A stretch of DNA of 64,000 nt from Site-B1 sp963722665 (lineage in GTDB: Bacteria; Bacteroidota; Bacteroidia; Flavobacteriales; Flavobacteriaceae), in contig CAVRNW010000007.1 in NCBI GenBank assembly GCA_963722665.1, positions 1 to 64,000 of the forward strand, given 5' to 3'. Positions 19,038-27,679 of this stretch are shown here, in pieces. The notes under the pieces were generated by a model. It saw only the letters and a program-made list of their open reading frames with translations, was not told where the DNA came from and ran no database searches. The translations under genes were made by a program, and so were the position numbers. Position 1 is the stretch's first letter. Each line of letters opens with the position of its first letter.

Positions 19038-19745
19038 ATGATATCAGCAAAAAATCTTACCAAGAAATACGGTACAAATACTGTTTTAAAAATAGACGAC
19101 ATTACAATTCCAAAAGGACAAAGTTTTGGTTTAGTCGGTAACAATGGAGCCGGTAAAACGACATTTTTCAGTTTGCTTTTAGATTTAATTCAACCTACGA
19201 CCGGACAAGCAACTAACAATGAGATAGCTATAAATGAGTCGGAGGACTGGAAGCCTTTCACTTCTTCATTTATCGATGAAAGCTATTTGATAGGATATTT
19301 AACACCGGAAGAGTATTTTTATTTTATTGGTGAGCTTAGAAATCAGAATAAAGCCGATGTGGACTCCTTAGTATCTCAATTTAAGGACTTTTTTCATGAT
19401 GAGATATTGAGTAAGAAAAAGTATTTAAGGGACCTAAGTAAAGGAAATCAGAAAAAAGTTGGTATTGTATCTTCACTAATTGGAAATCCCGAAGTCATTA
19501 TTTTGGATGAACCCTTTGCAAATTTGGACCCAACAACACAAATTCGTTTAAAACAAATCATTAAGAATCTGGCTGAAGAAAAAGATATTACAATTTTAAT
19601 TTCAAGTCACGACCTTATGCATGTTACAGATGTTTGTGAACGCATAGTGGTTTTGGAAAAAGGTGAGATTATTAAGGATCTGCAAACAAATAAAGCGACA
19701 CTTAAGGAACTAGAGGAATATTTTTCCGGCGAATTGCAACAGTAA
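19038..19745 (+). CDS. ABC transporter ATP-binding protein
   Basis: A 235-residue nucleotide-binding subunit that powers the adjacent DUF5687 permease. Walker A is GNNGAGKTTFF (about residues 35-45). The signature loop LSKGNQKKVGI is a variant of the LSGGQ motif with Lys in place of the first Gly. Walker B is EVIILDEPFANLDP, and the switch histidine is in ISSHDL. The architecture is that of ABC-2 export ATPases (CcmA-like). It ends before a gap of about 107 bases leading to sprE. Confidence 0.92.
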   Translation: MISAKNLTKKYGTNTVLKIDDITIPKGQSFGLVGNNGAGKTTFFSLLLDLIQPTTGQATNNEIAINESEDWKPFTSSFIDESYLIGYLTPEEYFYFIGELRNQNKADVDSLVSQFKDFFHDEILSKKKYLRDLSKGNQKKVGIVSSLIGNPEVIILDEPFANLDPTTQIRLKQIIKNLAEEKDITILISSHDLMHVTDVCERIVVLEKGEIIKDLQTNKATLKELEEYFSGELQQ

Positions 19746-19852
19746 AACCGAAACTTATTTAATGGTGCAATTAAAAAAGATGCTTATTTTTACCTTTTAG
19801 TATAATAATAACGGGGTTAATCTGTTATGTTTACACTTAATTAAGTATAAAT

Positions 19853-22390
19853 TTGAAGGCATTTTTTAAAATAGCAACAGTATTTGTTGTTTTCATTCTT
19901 TTATTAAGTAGTTGTTCCCGTAAGAAAAATAGCTTTATTAGCAGAAATTTTCATGCTGTTACAGCTGAATATAATGCGCTTTATAATGGTTATAATGCCT
20001 TATTTGATGGTGTAGAAAGTTTAAACGAAGGCTATGCAGATAATTATTGGGAGATACTGCCAATAGAACGAATGCAAATTACCGAAGATATTTTCCTTCC
20101 TGGAGAATCCAAAAATCCGAATTTTGAAAGGGCTGAAGAAAAAGCGGTCAAAGCTATCCAAAAGCATTCCATGAATATAGAGGGGAAAGAGAGCAACCCT
20201 CAAATGGATGAATCCTATCTTCTATTGGGAAAAGCCCGTTATTTTGATCAACGATTTGTTCCTGCACTTGAAGCTTTTAATTACATTCTTTACAAGTATC
20301 CTGCAAGCGATAAAATTAATCAGGCTAAGATCTGGAGGGAAAAAACCAACATAAGACTTGAAAATGATGAGCTGGCTATCAAGAATTTAAAACGCCTTTT
20401 AGAACAGGAAGAGCTAAAAGATCAGGATATGGCAGATGCAACTTCCATGTTAGCTCAGGCCTTTTTGAACATTAATAATGTTGATAGTGCTCTTGCGTAT
20501 ATAAAAACAGCATCAAAAAAGACCAAAAAGAACGAAGAAAAAGGGAGATACAATATTATAAAAGGTCAGCTTTATAATACCTTATCCCTTAAAGACAGTG
20601 CCAATATGGCTTTTGATGAAGTTATTGATCTACACAGAAAAACACGCCGTACTTATTATATCAATGCGCATTTGGGTAAGATCAGGAATTTTGACTTTGA
20701 AGAAGGGAATAAACTGGAGTTTATGGAATACCTGACCAAACTTGAAGAGAACAGGGAGAACCGACCATATTTAGACAAGATTTATCATGAAATAGCTGAG
20801 TTTCACAAGACAAATAAGTCTGATAGTGTTTCAATGGCTTATTATAATAAGTCGCTCAGGACAAATTCCGTAGATAAATATTTGAAAGCTATAAACTATC
20901 AGCGCCTGGGAGATATGAGCTTTGACAATTCTCAATATATAACCGCAGGAGCCTATTTTGACAGCACAATGCAAAATTTGAAGAAGAATTCTAAACTGTA
21001 CAGAGTTATAAATAGAAAACGAGAGAATCTTGAAGAAGTTATTTATTATGAGGGTGTAGCCCAACGAAATGACAGCATACTGAATTTAGTGAACCTGTCT
21101 GATGAAGATAAATTAGCTGTATTTGAAACTTTGGTAAATGATCTAAAAGAAAAAGATAAAGCTCAAAAAGAGAGAGAAGCCATAAAACAATCTGCCGGCT
21201 TAGTTATAGATCCTCAGAATAATCCACTGACAGGAAATCAACCGGGGAACAATGTTTCGCAGAGTTTCTATTTTTATAACCCAACTACTGTGGCTTTTGG
21301 TAAAAATGAATTTATCAAAATATGGGGAGAAAGGCCTTATAAAGATAATTGGAGATGGTCCAAATCAGGATCTTTTCAAGATGAAGATAGTAAAGGATCA
21401 GAATTGGTCTTAGAGAGTTTAACTGAAGAAGAGAAGTATGATCCTAACTTTTACATCTCAAAAATTCCAACAGACCAGAAGGAGATCGATAGTATTATAA
21501 AAGACAGAAATTTTGCTTATTACCAGTTAGGGCTCATTTATAAGGATAAGTTCAGTGAATTTGAACTATCAAAGAATAAGCTAAAGAAATTATTAAACAA
21601 TGATCCGGAGGAACGACTGGTTCTTCCTGCAAAGTATAATTTATACAAAGTATATTCAGAACTTAACAGCTTAGGAGAAGCAGATATAGTTAAAGCTGAT
21701 ATTGTTGAGAACTATCCGGAATCGCGCTATGCAATGTTATTGAATAACCCGGAACTGCAGTTGGAAAAGGATGAAAGTAGCCCGGAAGCTTTGTACGAGA
21801 CACTTTACAAAAGTCATGAAAAACAAAATTATGCCGAGGTAATTTCAAAATGTGATGAATACATTGAGTTATTCGAAGGTGAAAAAATAGCATCAAAATT
21901 TGAGTTTTTAAAAGCTACTGCCATAGGCAGGCTAAATGGATTTGATGCGTATAAAGAATCATTGAATTACATTGCTTTGAACTATCCTAATACACCCGAA
22001 GGAAAACAAGCGGAAAGATTGATCCAGGAGGCTTTGCCTAAACTGGCTTCAAAAGATTTTACTGACGATAATTCATCAAATAAATTCAAAGTTGTCTATC
22101 AATTCAATGATGCATCCAACGAAAACATCAATGAATTCGTCAAAACCCTGAATGAAGTTTTAACAGATGTGGAAGTGTACGATTTAACCTCATCCATAGA
22201 TGTTTACGACAAAAATACTACCTTTGTGGTTGTTCATGGACTCAGAAGTATAGATGGAGCAAAAGGATTTGCAGAAATTTTAGGAAAGAATAAAAAGAAA
22301 ATTCTTAAAGATCATTTGGCCATTTCAACTAAAAACTATGAGATCATTCAAATTCATAAGAACTTAGAATCATATATAGAATCCCAATAA
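19853..22390 (+). CDS. sprE: SprE/PorW, type IX secretion system TPR lipoprotein
   Basis: An 845-residue tetratricopeptide-repeat lipoprotein required, in Flavobacterium johnsoniae and Porphyromonas gingivalis (PorW), for type IX secretion and for gliding. The start carries a lipoprotein signal ending LLLSSC with Cys21 as the acylated residue. The next segment, FHAVTAEYNALYNGYNALFDG, is characteristic of this family. TPR-like helical pairs fill residues about 110-400 and 540-730; a non-repeat insertion with FIKIWGERPYKDNWRWS lies near 480-500. The start is TTG 19853, required to include the signal peptide. It is followed 25 bases later by bactofilin and the ATP synthase genes. It works with the secretion genes elsewhere and with the cargo gene at 53837-60025. 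Confidence 0.88.
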   Translation: MKAFFKIATVFVVFILLLSSCSRKKNSFISRNFHAVTAEYNALYNGYNALFDGVESLNEGYADNYWEILPIERMQITEDIFLPGESKNPNFERAEEKAVKAIQKHSMNIEGKESNPQMDESYLLLGKARYFDQRFVPALEAFNYILYKYPASDKINQAKIWREKTNIRLENDELAIKNLKRLLEQEELKDQDMADATSMLAQAFLNINNVDSALAYIKTASKKTKKNEEKGRYNIIKGQLYNTLSLKDSANMAFDEVIDLHRKTRRTYYINAHLGKIRNFDFEEGNKLEFMEYLTKLEENRENRPYLDKIYHEIAEFHKTNKSDSVSMAYYNKSLRTNSVDKYLKAINYQRLGDMSFDNSQYITAGAYFDSTMQNLKKNSKLYRVINRKRENLEEVIYYEGVAQRNDSILNLVNLSDEDKLAVFETLVNDLKEKDKAQKEREAIKQSAGLVIDPQNNPLTGNQPGNNVSQSFYFYNPTTVAFGKNEFIKIWGERPYKDNWRWSKSGSFQDEDSKGSELVLESLTEEEKYDPNFYISKIPTDQKEIDSIIKDRNFAYYQLGLIYKDKFSEFELSKNKLKKLLNNDPEERLVLPAKYNLYKVYSELNSLGEADIVKADIVENYPESRYAMLLNNPELQLEKDESSPEALYETLYKSHEKQNYAEVISKCDEYIELFEGEKIASKFEFLKATAIGRLNGFDAYKESLNYIALNYPNTPEGKQAERLIQEALPKLASKDFTDDNSSNKFKVVYQFNDASNENINEFVKTLNEVLTDVEVYDLTSSIDVYDKNTTFVVVHGLRSIDGAKGFAEILGKNKKKILKDHLAISTKNYEIIQIHKNLESYIESQ

Positions 22391-22415
22391 TTAATAAAAA
22401 TAGAATAATAGCACC

Positions 22416-22820
22416 ATGTACTCAGATAACAAAAAAAACAAAGGAGCAATCGATACCGTATCGCAGCAGAATATCATTTCACACAACACAAAAATAGTTG
22501 GGGATGTTGTTAGCGAAGGGCCATTTAGAATTGACGGAACAATTGAAGGTAACCTAAAAACGCCAGGGAAAGTAGTTGTTGGAAAAACCGGATTGATCAA
22601 AGGAACACTTGAAGGAACAAACGCCGATTTTGAGGGCACTTTTTCAGGGAAATTAAATCTTTCAGGCACATTAACTTTAAAGGACTCAGCAGTCATTGAA
22701 GGAGAAGTCATAATAGGTAAATTAGCGGTAGAGCCCGGCGCCACCTTTAACGCAACTTGTTCTATGAAAGGAGCGGTAAAAGAACTTTCCGGTGAAAGAA
22801 AAACCGAAAAATCAGCTTAA
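22416..22820 (+). CDS. bactofilin family cytoskeletal protein
   Basis: A 134-residue polymer-forming protein with the bactofilin beta-helix. The core (about residues 20-120) is a ladder of short glycine-rich strands such as GDVVSEGPFRIDGTIEGNL and GKVVVGKTGLIKGTLEG, flanked by short disordered, lysine-rich ends. Bactofilins assemble nucleotide-free filaments at the inner membrane and in other bacteria place cell-wall enzymes. The ATG is at 22416. Its last 29 bases overlap the following atpZ-like gene, an unusually long overlap that suggests coupled translation. Its standing between sprE and the ATP synthase genes is conserved in relatives as far as I recall. Confidence 0.88.
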   Translation: MYSDNKKNKGAIDTVSQQNIISHNTKIVGDVVSEGPFRIDGTIEGNLKTPGKVVVGKTGLIKGTLEGTNADFEGTFSGKLNLSGTLTLKDSAVIEGEVIIGKLAVEPGATFNATCSMKGAVKELSGERKTEKSA

Positions 22821-23010
22821 ACAAATCGCGATACTCTCCGGTATAGGAATACAAATGGGGGTCATCATATATTTATTTGTGCTTCTAGGTAAATGGTTAG
22901 ACACAAATTACAACGACAGCGAAAAGTTATTTGTGATCATTTTAACGCTTCTGGGAGTCGCAGTTTCCTTATATGTAGTTGTCAAACAGCTCAATAGTAT
23001 TAAGTATTAA
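22792..23010 (+). CDS. AtpZ/AtpI family small membrane protein
   Basis: A 72-residue protein with two transmembrane helices (about residues 11-32 and 42-64) joined by a short loop, KWLDTNYNDSEK. This is the AtpZ/AtpI family that precedes F-type ATP synthase genes and is thought to help c-ring assembly or Mg/Ca transport. The start is GTG 22792, inside the bactofilin gene; the reading frame has no better start before the first helix. It ends directly at the ATG of the next gene (23011) with no gap. The assignment rests on helix layout and position. Confidence 0.82.
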   Translation: MKEKPKNQLKQIAILSGIGIQMGVIIYLFVLLGKWLDTNYNDSEKLFVIILTLLGVAVSLYVVVKQLNSIKY

Positions 23011-23394
23011 ATGAAAAATGAGTTTACTATTTTTTCTGTCAGACTTTTACTATTACTTAGTATTGCCTTCTGTATTCATATATTAACACTTCAATTTTTA
23101 AGCGTCCCTTTGTTCAATGATATGATTGTTCTTTCATACATAATAAATGGTGCTTTAGCCATAGGTATTTTTGGGTTTTTATATAAAATGAAGGATAAAT
23201 ATGGCAGCCAATTAGGATTTTTATTCCTTGGCGGCAGTTTTTTAAAATTCATAGTGTTCTTTATTGTTTTTTATCCTATCTATAAGTTAGACAATCATGT
23301 AACTTCTCTTGAATTTTCCGCCTTTTTTATTCCTTATCTCATTTGCCTGATCTTTGAAACATTCAGCCTTGTAAAATGGCTGAATAAAATTTAA
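23011..23394 (+). CDS. DUF6168 family membrane protein (AtpI-like position)
   Basis: A 127-residue protein with four hydrophobic helices (about residues 8-28, 38-58, 70-90 and 100-120). It corresponds to DUF6168, a family I know from Flavobacteriia at this exact place before atpB; the layout resembles AtpI of other phyla, which assists ATP synthase assembly. No catalytic motif is present. Its ATG immediately follows the atpZ-like stop. After it come 75 bases with the promoter for atpB, so it probably belongs to the sprE-bactofilin-atpZ transcript, with read-through into the synthase genes possible. Confidence 0.72.
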   Translation: MKNEFTIFSVRLLLLLSIAFCIHILTLQFLSVPLFNDMIVLSYIINGALAIGIFGFLYKMKDKYGSQLGFLFLGGSFLKFIVFFIVFYPIYKLDNHVTSLEFSAFFIPYLICLIFETFSLVKWLNKI

Positions 23395-23449
23395 CTATAT
23401 ACAACTTATTAAGCCCTAATAAATAAGGCAAAAAAAGTAAAAATTTATT

Positions 23450-23478
23450 TTTGTTTTTCATTTAAAAACATACCTTTG
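23450..23478 (+). promoter_or_regulatory. promoter of the ATP synthase operon
   Basis: TTTG at 23450-23453, a 17-base spacer, then TACCTTTG at 23471-23478 fit the Bacteroidota -33/-7 pattern. The predicted start would leave a leader of about 25-30 bases before the atpB ATG at 23513. Confidence 0.6.
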
Positions 23479-23512
23479 CAGCGATTTTTAGGCCACTATT
23501 ATTAGCAGGAAT

Positions 23513-24634
23513 ATGCAAAGAAAAATAACCGTAAAAACTATAACCTTATTCGCAGTCTTAATTTCCTTTGTGTCTTTCGCAAAGGAAGAGGAATCTCCAA
23601 AGGGTGATATTAAGTCCGAAATTAAGGAGTACATCCAACACCACCTGCAAGATTCCTACGATTTTAGTCTTTTTTCATACACTAACAGTCAGGGCAAACA
23701 TGTTTACATAGGCGCTCCACTTCCGGTAATCTTATGGGATAATGGTCTTAAAGTGTTTTCATCGTCTAAATTTCATCATGGTGAAACGATTGCCCAGGTT
23801 GGCGATAACTACTACAAGCAATACCACAGTAAAATTTATAAAACAGATGCTTCAGGAACCATAAATTATGATGAAGAACATCACCCGACAAATGTAAAAC
23901 CAATAGATATTTCATTTACCAAGAATGTAGCTGTCATTTTTCTGGTAAGTTTAATGATGTTCTTTCTTTTTAAAGGTCTGGCAACATCATATAAGAACAA
24001 CGGAGGCATAGCCAAAGGTGTTGGTCGTTTCTTTGAGCCAATTGTTTTATATATTCGTGATGATATTGCGATCCCAAATATTGGTGAAAAAAAACACGGA
24101 AAATACATGCCATATCTATTAACCGTATTTTTCTTTGTATGGTTTATAAACATGCTTGGTTTGACCCCTTTTGGTGTTAATGTCACCAGCAGCATCTCTG
24201 TTACTGTTGCACTGGCTTTAATAACATTTTTGATCACAAATTTCACGGGAACAAAAGACTACTGGAGGCATATTTTTGATCCTTTAGGTGACTCCATGCC
24301 ATGGCTGGGAAAACTCCCGATTTATATTATTTTGGTTCCAATTGAGATCTTAGGGATCTTTATTAAACCTTTTGCACTGTTGATCCGTTTGTATGCGAAT
24401 ATAAAAGCGGGACATATAGTGCTTATGAGTTTAATTGGTTTAATGTTCATATTTAAGAGCTGGATAGGAAGTCCATTGTCATTTGGCCTTGCCTTTGCTA
24501 TTTCGCTTATTGAATTGCTGGTAGCATTGCTGCAAGCATATATTTTTACAATGTTGTCTGCTTTGTACTTCGGATTCGCAAGTGAATCTCATGACCATAC
24601 CGAAGAACATGAAGGAGAAGTACAACATTTGTAA
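23513..24634 (+). CDS. atpB: F-type ATP synthase subunit a
   Basis: This is the proton-channel subunit of the membrane Fo sector. Its 373 residues exceed the roughly 270 of E. coli because of an N-terminal extension of about 130 residues that starts with a signal-peptide-like segment (ITLFAVLISFVSFAK) and is rich in His, a common feature of Bacteroidota AtpB. The membrane part begins near residue 140. The essential arginine lies in FALLIRLYANIKAGH, and the last helices contain LIELLVALLQAYIFTML with the partner Glu/Gln. It ends in a histidine- and glutamate-rich tail. First gene after the mapped promoter; atpE follows after 38 bases. Confidence 0.95.
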   Translation: MQRKITVKTITLFAVLISFVSFAKEEESPKGDIKSEIKEYIQHHLQDSYDFSLFSYTNSQGKHVYIGAPLPVILWDNGLKVFSSSKFHHGETIAQVGDNYYKQYHSKIYKTDASGTINYDEEHHPTNVKPIDISFTKNVAVIFLVSLMMFFLFKGLATSYKNNGGIAKGVGRFFEPIVLYIRDDIAIPNIGEKKHGKYMPYLLTVFFFVWFINMLGLTPFGVNVTSSISVTVALALITFLITNFTGTKDYWRHIFDPLGDSMPWLGKLPIYIILVPIEILGIFIKPFALLIRLYANIKAGHIVLMSLIGLMFIFKSWIGSPLSFGLAFAISLIELLVALLQAYIFTMLSALYFGFASESHDHTEEHEGEVQHL

Positions 24635-24672
24635 AATTTTAATTTTAATGTTTAATTTTTAAATACATATTT

Positions 24673-24867
24673 ATGGAAATTCCAGTAATGGTAGGTGCAG
24701 GTTTAGTAGTAATTGGTGTTGGTATTGGTATTGGTAGAATTGGTGGTTCAGCTATGGAAGCGATCGCTCGTCAGCCAGAATCATACGGTAAGATCCAAAC
24801 AGCTATGCTTATCGCAGCTGCGTTAATTGAAGGTATTGGTTTTGCTGCTCTGTTTGCAGTAAGCTAA
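24673..24867 (+). CDS. atpE: F-type ATP synthase subunit c
   Basis: A 64-residue two-helix proteolipid that forms the rotating c-ring. Helix 1 has the glycine repeat VGAGLVVIGVGIGIGRIGG. The polar loop is ARQPE (residues 32-36). Helix 2, AMLIAAALIEGIGFAALF, carries the ion-binding Glu53. Glu53 is followed by Gly rather than Ser or Thr, and helix 1 lacks the Gln of sodium-type c subunits, so proton coupling is likely (inference). It is followed by a strong hairpin at 24877-24913 before atpF. Confidence 0.95.
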   Translation: MEIPVMVGAGLVVIGVGIGIGRIGGSAMEAIARQPESYGKIQTAMLIAAALIEGIGFAALFAVS

Positions 24868-24876
24868 AAATCTTTA

Positions 24877-24913
24877 AAAGTAAGGTTGCAACGGTTGGTT
24901 GTAACCTTACTTT
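24877..24913 (+). other. intercistronic stem-loop between atpE and atpF
   Basis: AAAGTAAGGTTGCAAC (24877-24892) pairs with GTTGTAACCTTACTTT (24898-24913) through 16 positions including one G-U pair, with a 5-base loop. Only TTATT follows the stem arm, a weak U tract, so partial termination or 3'-end protection of the atpBE message is plausible. Confidence 0.7.
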
Positions 24914-24947
24914 ATTAAAAATTAAATAAATATACTATAAGAAGATT

Positions 24948-25448
24948 ATGGAAAAGTTATTAGAAGAATTTTCAGTTGGGTTGTTTTTTTGGCAAACTGT
25001 ATTGTTCCTTGCATTATTATTTTTATTGAGAAAATATGCCTGGAAACCCATTCTTACCGCTGTGAATGAAAGAGAAGAAGGTATTAAAAAAGCATTGGAT
25101 TCTGCAGAGAATGCAAAGCGTGAAATGGAAAACCTTCAAGCCGATAATCAAAAGCTATTAAATGAAGCGCGAGCTGAAAGAGAGAGCATGTTGAAAGAAG
25201 CAAGAGATATTAAAAATAAAATGATTGAAGAGGCTAAAGATCAAGCTAAGGTGGAAGCTAATAAGATGATTGCACAGGCACAGGCTTCTATTAAAACAGA
25301 AAAGAAGGCGGCAATTGCCGATTTAAAATCTCAAGTTGCGAATCTTTCCATTGATATTGCAGAAAAGGTTGTTCGTGCAGAATTATCGAATAAGGATAAG
25401 CAAGCGAAATTGGTAGAGTCTATGCTGGGAGAAGCAAAACTTAACTAA
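24948..25448 (+). CDS. atpF: F-type ATP synthase subunit b
   Basis: A 166-residue peripheral-stalk subunit. One N-terminal transmembrane helix (about residues 9-29, VGLFFWQTVLFLALLFLLRKY) leads into YAWKPILTAVNEREEGIKKAL, the conserved b-subunit turn. A long charged coiled coil to the C-terminus (residues 45-160) is rich in Glu, Lys and Ala. It dimerises and joins subunit a to the delta subunit and F1. The gap from atpE (80 bases) holds a stem-loop; atpH follows after 7 bases. Confidence 0.94.
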   Translation: MEKLLEEFSVGLFFWQTVLFLALLFLLRKYAWKPILTAVNEREEGIKKALDSAENAKREMENLQADNQKLLNEARAERESMLKEARDIKNKMIEEAKDQAKVEANKMIAQAQASIKTEKKAAIADLKSQVANLSIDIAEKVVRAELSNKDKQAKLVESMLGEAKLN

Positions 25449-25455
25449 ATTATAA

Positions 25456-25992
25456 ATGGCAGGAACAAGGGCGGCAATACGTTATGCAAAGGCAGTTTTA
25501 AGCCTGGCATCAGATCAAAAAGAGGCATCAGCTGTGGACAAGGATATGAAGCTTATTGTTAATACAATAGCTGAATATGAAGATTTAGATCAGTTGCTTA
25601 AAAGTGCGGTTATTAAATCTGAAGTAAAAAAGGAGATGCTCAATAAAATATTCCCTAAGCTTAATGTTATTAGCTCCAACTTATTCGACCTTTTAGTTTC
25701 TAATAAAAGAATTGATATTTTAGGTGATATTGCCTCAAAATATAGTCAGTTATTCGATGATTTAAACGGAAAGGAGAAAGCCACAGTAACTACTGCAATA
25801 CCAATGACGAAGGATCTGGAAGATAAGGTCCTTAAAAAGGTAAAACAGTTAACCAATAAAACAGTAGAACTTGAAAATATTGTCGACGAAAGTATTATTG
25901 GAGGCTTTATCTTAAGAGTTGGCGACAAGCAGTATAATGCCAGCGTCTCAAACAAATTAAATAAATTAAAAAGAGAGTTCACATTAAATTAA
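25456..25992 (+). CDS. atpH: F-type ATP synthase subunit delta
   Basis: A 178-residue OSCP/delta subunit that attaches F1 alpha subunits to the b dimer. The helical N-terminal domain (AAIRYAKAVLSLASDQKEA onward) is followed by the family segment LFDLLVSNKRIDILGDIASKY (about residues 75-95). The C-terminal beta part has IIGGFILRVGDKQYNASVSNKLNKL. The ATG is 8 bases after atpF, and atpA starts 31 bases downstream. Confidence 0.94.
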   Translation: MAGTRAAIRYAKAVLSLASDQKEASAVDKDMKLIVNTIAEYEDLDQLLKSAVIKSEVKKEMLNKIFPKLNVISSNLFDLLVSNKRIDILGDIASKYSQLFDDLNGKEKATVTTAIPMTKDLEDKVLKKVKQLTNKTVELENIVDESIIGGFILRVGDKQYNASVSNKLNKLKREFTLN

Positions 25993-26022
25993 ATAAGTCT
26001 AGATTATCTAAAAATATAAAAG

Positions 26023-27603
26023 ATGGCAGAAGTAAAACCAGCTGAAATTTCAGCAATTTTAAAAAAGCAACTTTCAGGATTTGAAGCAAAAGCTTCTTTG
26101 GATGAAGTAGGAACAGTATTAACTATAGGTGATGGAATTGCACGAATATATGGTTTATCAAATGTTGAATATGGAGAACTGGTTGAGTTCGAGGGTGGAC
26201 TTGAAGGAATTGTTTTAAACCTTGAAGAGGACAATGTTGGTGTTGTATTATTGGGGCACTCCAGTGAGATAAAAGAAGGTGCAATTGTAAAACGAACTAA
26301 TAGAATCGCTTCCATAAAAGTCGGAGAAGAGATGGTTGGTCGTGTTGTTGACACACTCGGGATTCCTATTGATGGAAAAGGTCCAATAGGCGGTAAATTG
26401 TACGAATTACCATTAGAACGAAAAGCTCCTGGTGTTATTTTTCGTCAACCTGTTGATGAACCATTACAAACAGGGATCAAAGCAATCGATGCCATGATAC
26501 CAATCGGACGTGGTCAACGTGAGTTGGTAATTGGAGACAGACAAACAGGCAAAACAACAGTTTGTATTGATACTATTATAAATCAAAAAGAATTTTATGA
26601 TGCAGGCGAGCCGGTTTTCTGCGTGTATGTTGCGATTGGTCAAAAAGCATCTAATGTAGCAAATATTGCTAAAACTCTTGAAGATAAAGGCGCTTTAGCC
26701 TATACAATAATTGTTGCAGCCAATGCATCAGATCCTGCTCCTATGCAGGTGTATGCTCCTTTTGCAGGGGCAGCTATTGGGGAATATTTTAGAGATACTG
26801 GTCGTCCGGCTTTAATCATTTATGATGATTTGTCTAAACAGGCCGTTGCGTATCGTGAAGTGTCTTTATTATTACGTCGTCCACCGGGACGTGAAGCATA
26901 TCCGGGAGACGTTTTCTACTTACACTCCAGATTGTTGGAGAGAGCAGCTAAGATCATTAATTATGATGAAATTGCCAAGAATATGAACGATCTGCCTAAA
27001 CCTTTAAAATCTTTGGTAAAAGGTGGCGGCTCACTCACAGCATTACCTATTATTGAAACGCAGGCAGGAGATGTATCAGCATATATCCCAACAAACGTGA
27101 TTTCAATTACTGATGGACAAATATTCTTAGATGGTGATCTGTTTAACTCTGGTGTACGTCCTGCAATTAACGTAGGTATTTCGGTGTCACGTGTAGGAGG
27201 AAATGCGCAGATCAAATCAATGAAAAAGGTTGCAGGAACTTTAAAATTAGATCAAGCGCAATTCCGTGAACTGGAGGCTTTTTCTAAATTTGGATCAGAC
27301 CTGGATGCAGCAACTTTAAATGTGATTGAAAAAGGTAGAAGAAATGTTGAAATTTTAAAGCAGGCACAGAATGATCCGTATCCTGTTGAAGATCAAATTG
27401 CAATAATCTATGCCGGATCAAAAAACTTATTGAGAAATGTTCCTGTTGAAAATGTAAGAGAATTTGAGAGAGACTATATTGAATTTCTTAAAGCCAAACA
27501 TCCTGATGTATTAAGTACTTTAAAATCAGGTAAATTGACTGAAGAAGTTACAGATACATTGACAAACGTGGCTAAAGATTTATCAGGGAAGTATAATAAT
27601 TAA
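26023..27603 (+). CDS. atpA: F-type ATP synthase subunit alpha
   Basis: A 526-residue regulatory, nucleotide-binding subunit of the F1 head. The Walker A loop is GDRQTGKTTVCIDT (about residues 171-184). LIIYDDLSKQAVAYREVSLLLRRPPGREAYPGD, with the alpha-type arginines, and DGQIFLDGDLFNSGVRPAINVGISVSRVGG are diagnostic for alpha rather than beta. The gene is full length. It is followed not by atpG but by a four-helix-bundle gene flanked by short repeats. The catalytic beta subunit (atpD) and epsilon (atpC) are absent from the window, as is usual for this phylum, where they form a separate pair. Confidence 0.97.
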   Translation: MAEVKPAEISAILKKQLSGFEAKASLDEVGTVLTIGDGIARIYGLSNVEYGELVEFEGGLEGIVLNLEEDNVGVVLLGHSSEIKEGAIVKRTNRIASIKVGEEMVGRVVDTLGIPIDGKGPIGGKLYELPLERKAPGVIFRQPVDEPLQTGIKAIDAMIPIGRGQRELVIGDRQTGKTTVCIDTIINQKEFYDAGEPVFCVYVAIGQKASNVANIAKTLEDKGALAYTIIVAANASDPAPMQVYAPFAGAAIGEYFRDTGRPALIIYDDLSKQAVAYREVSLLLRRPPGREAYPGDVFYLHSRLLERAAKIINYDEIAKNMNDLPKPLKSLVKGGGSLTALPIIETQAGDVSAYIPTNVISITDGQIFLDGDLFNSGVRPAINVGISVSRVGGNAQIKSMKKVAGTLKLDQAQFRELEAFSKFGSDLDAATLNVIEKGRRNVEILKQAQNDPYPVEDQIAIIYAGSKNLLRNVPVENVREFERDYIEFLKAKHPDVLSTLKSGKLTEEVTDTLTNVAKDLSGKYNN

Positions 27604-27619
27604 GTTAAAAGTTAGAGAA

Positions 27620-27664
27620 GTTATGAGTTCAGAGTTTGTGTATTTATAAATCAACACTCATAAC
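27620..27664. repeat. left flank repeat of the four-helix-bundle insertion
   Basis: GTTATGAGT (27620-27628) and ACTCATAAC (27656-27664) form an inverted repeat just upstream of the inserted gene. The right-hand copy, TCAACACTCATAAC (27651-27664), recurs imperfectly after the gene at 28017-28035 (TTCAACACTCCTAACTCATAA). The pattern fits the boundaries of an inserted cassette. Confidence 0.5.
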
Positions 27665-27679
27665 CTATAACTTGAATAT

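Noticed and set aside
19847..19854. TAAATTTG overlapping the sprE start as its promoter
   Set aside because: The box would overlap the TTG start codon and leave no room for the signal peptide to be translated.
22391..22744. Minus-strand 117-codon frame opposite bactofilin
   Set aside because: Low-complexity Pro/Ser/Thr sequence, the complement of the glycine-rich bactofilin repeats; no start context.
26004..26354. Minus-strand 116-codon frame opposite atpA
   Set aside because: Shadow of the conserved atpA frame with no recognisable domain.
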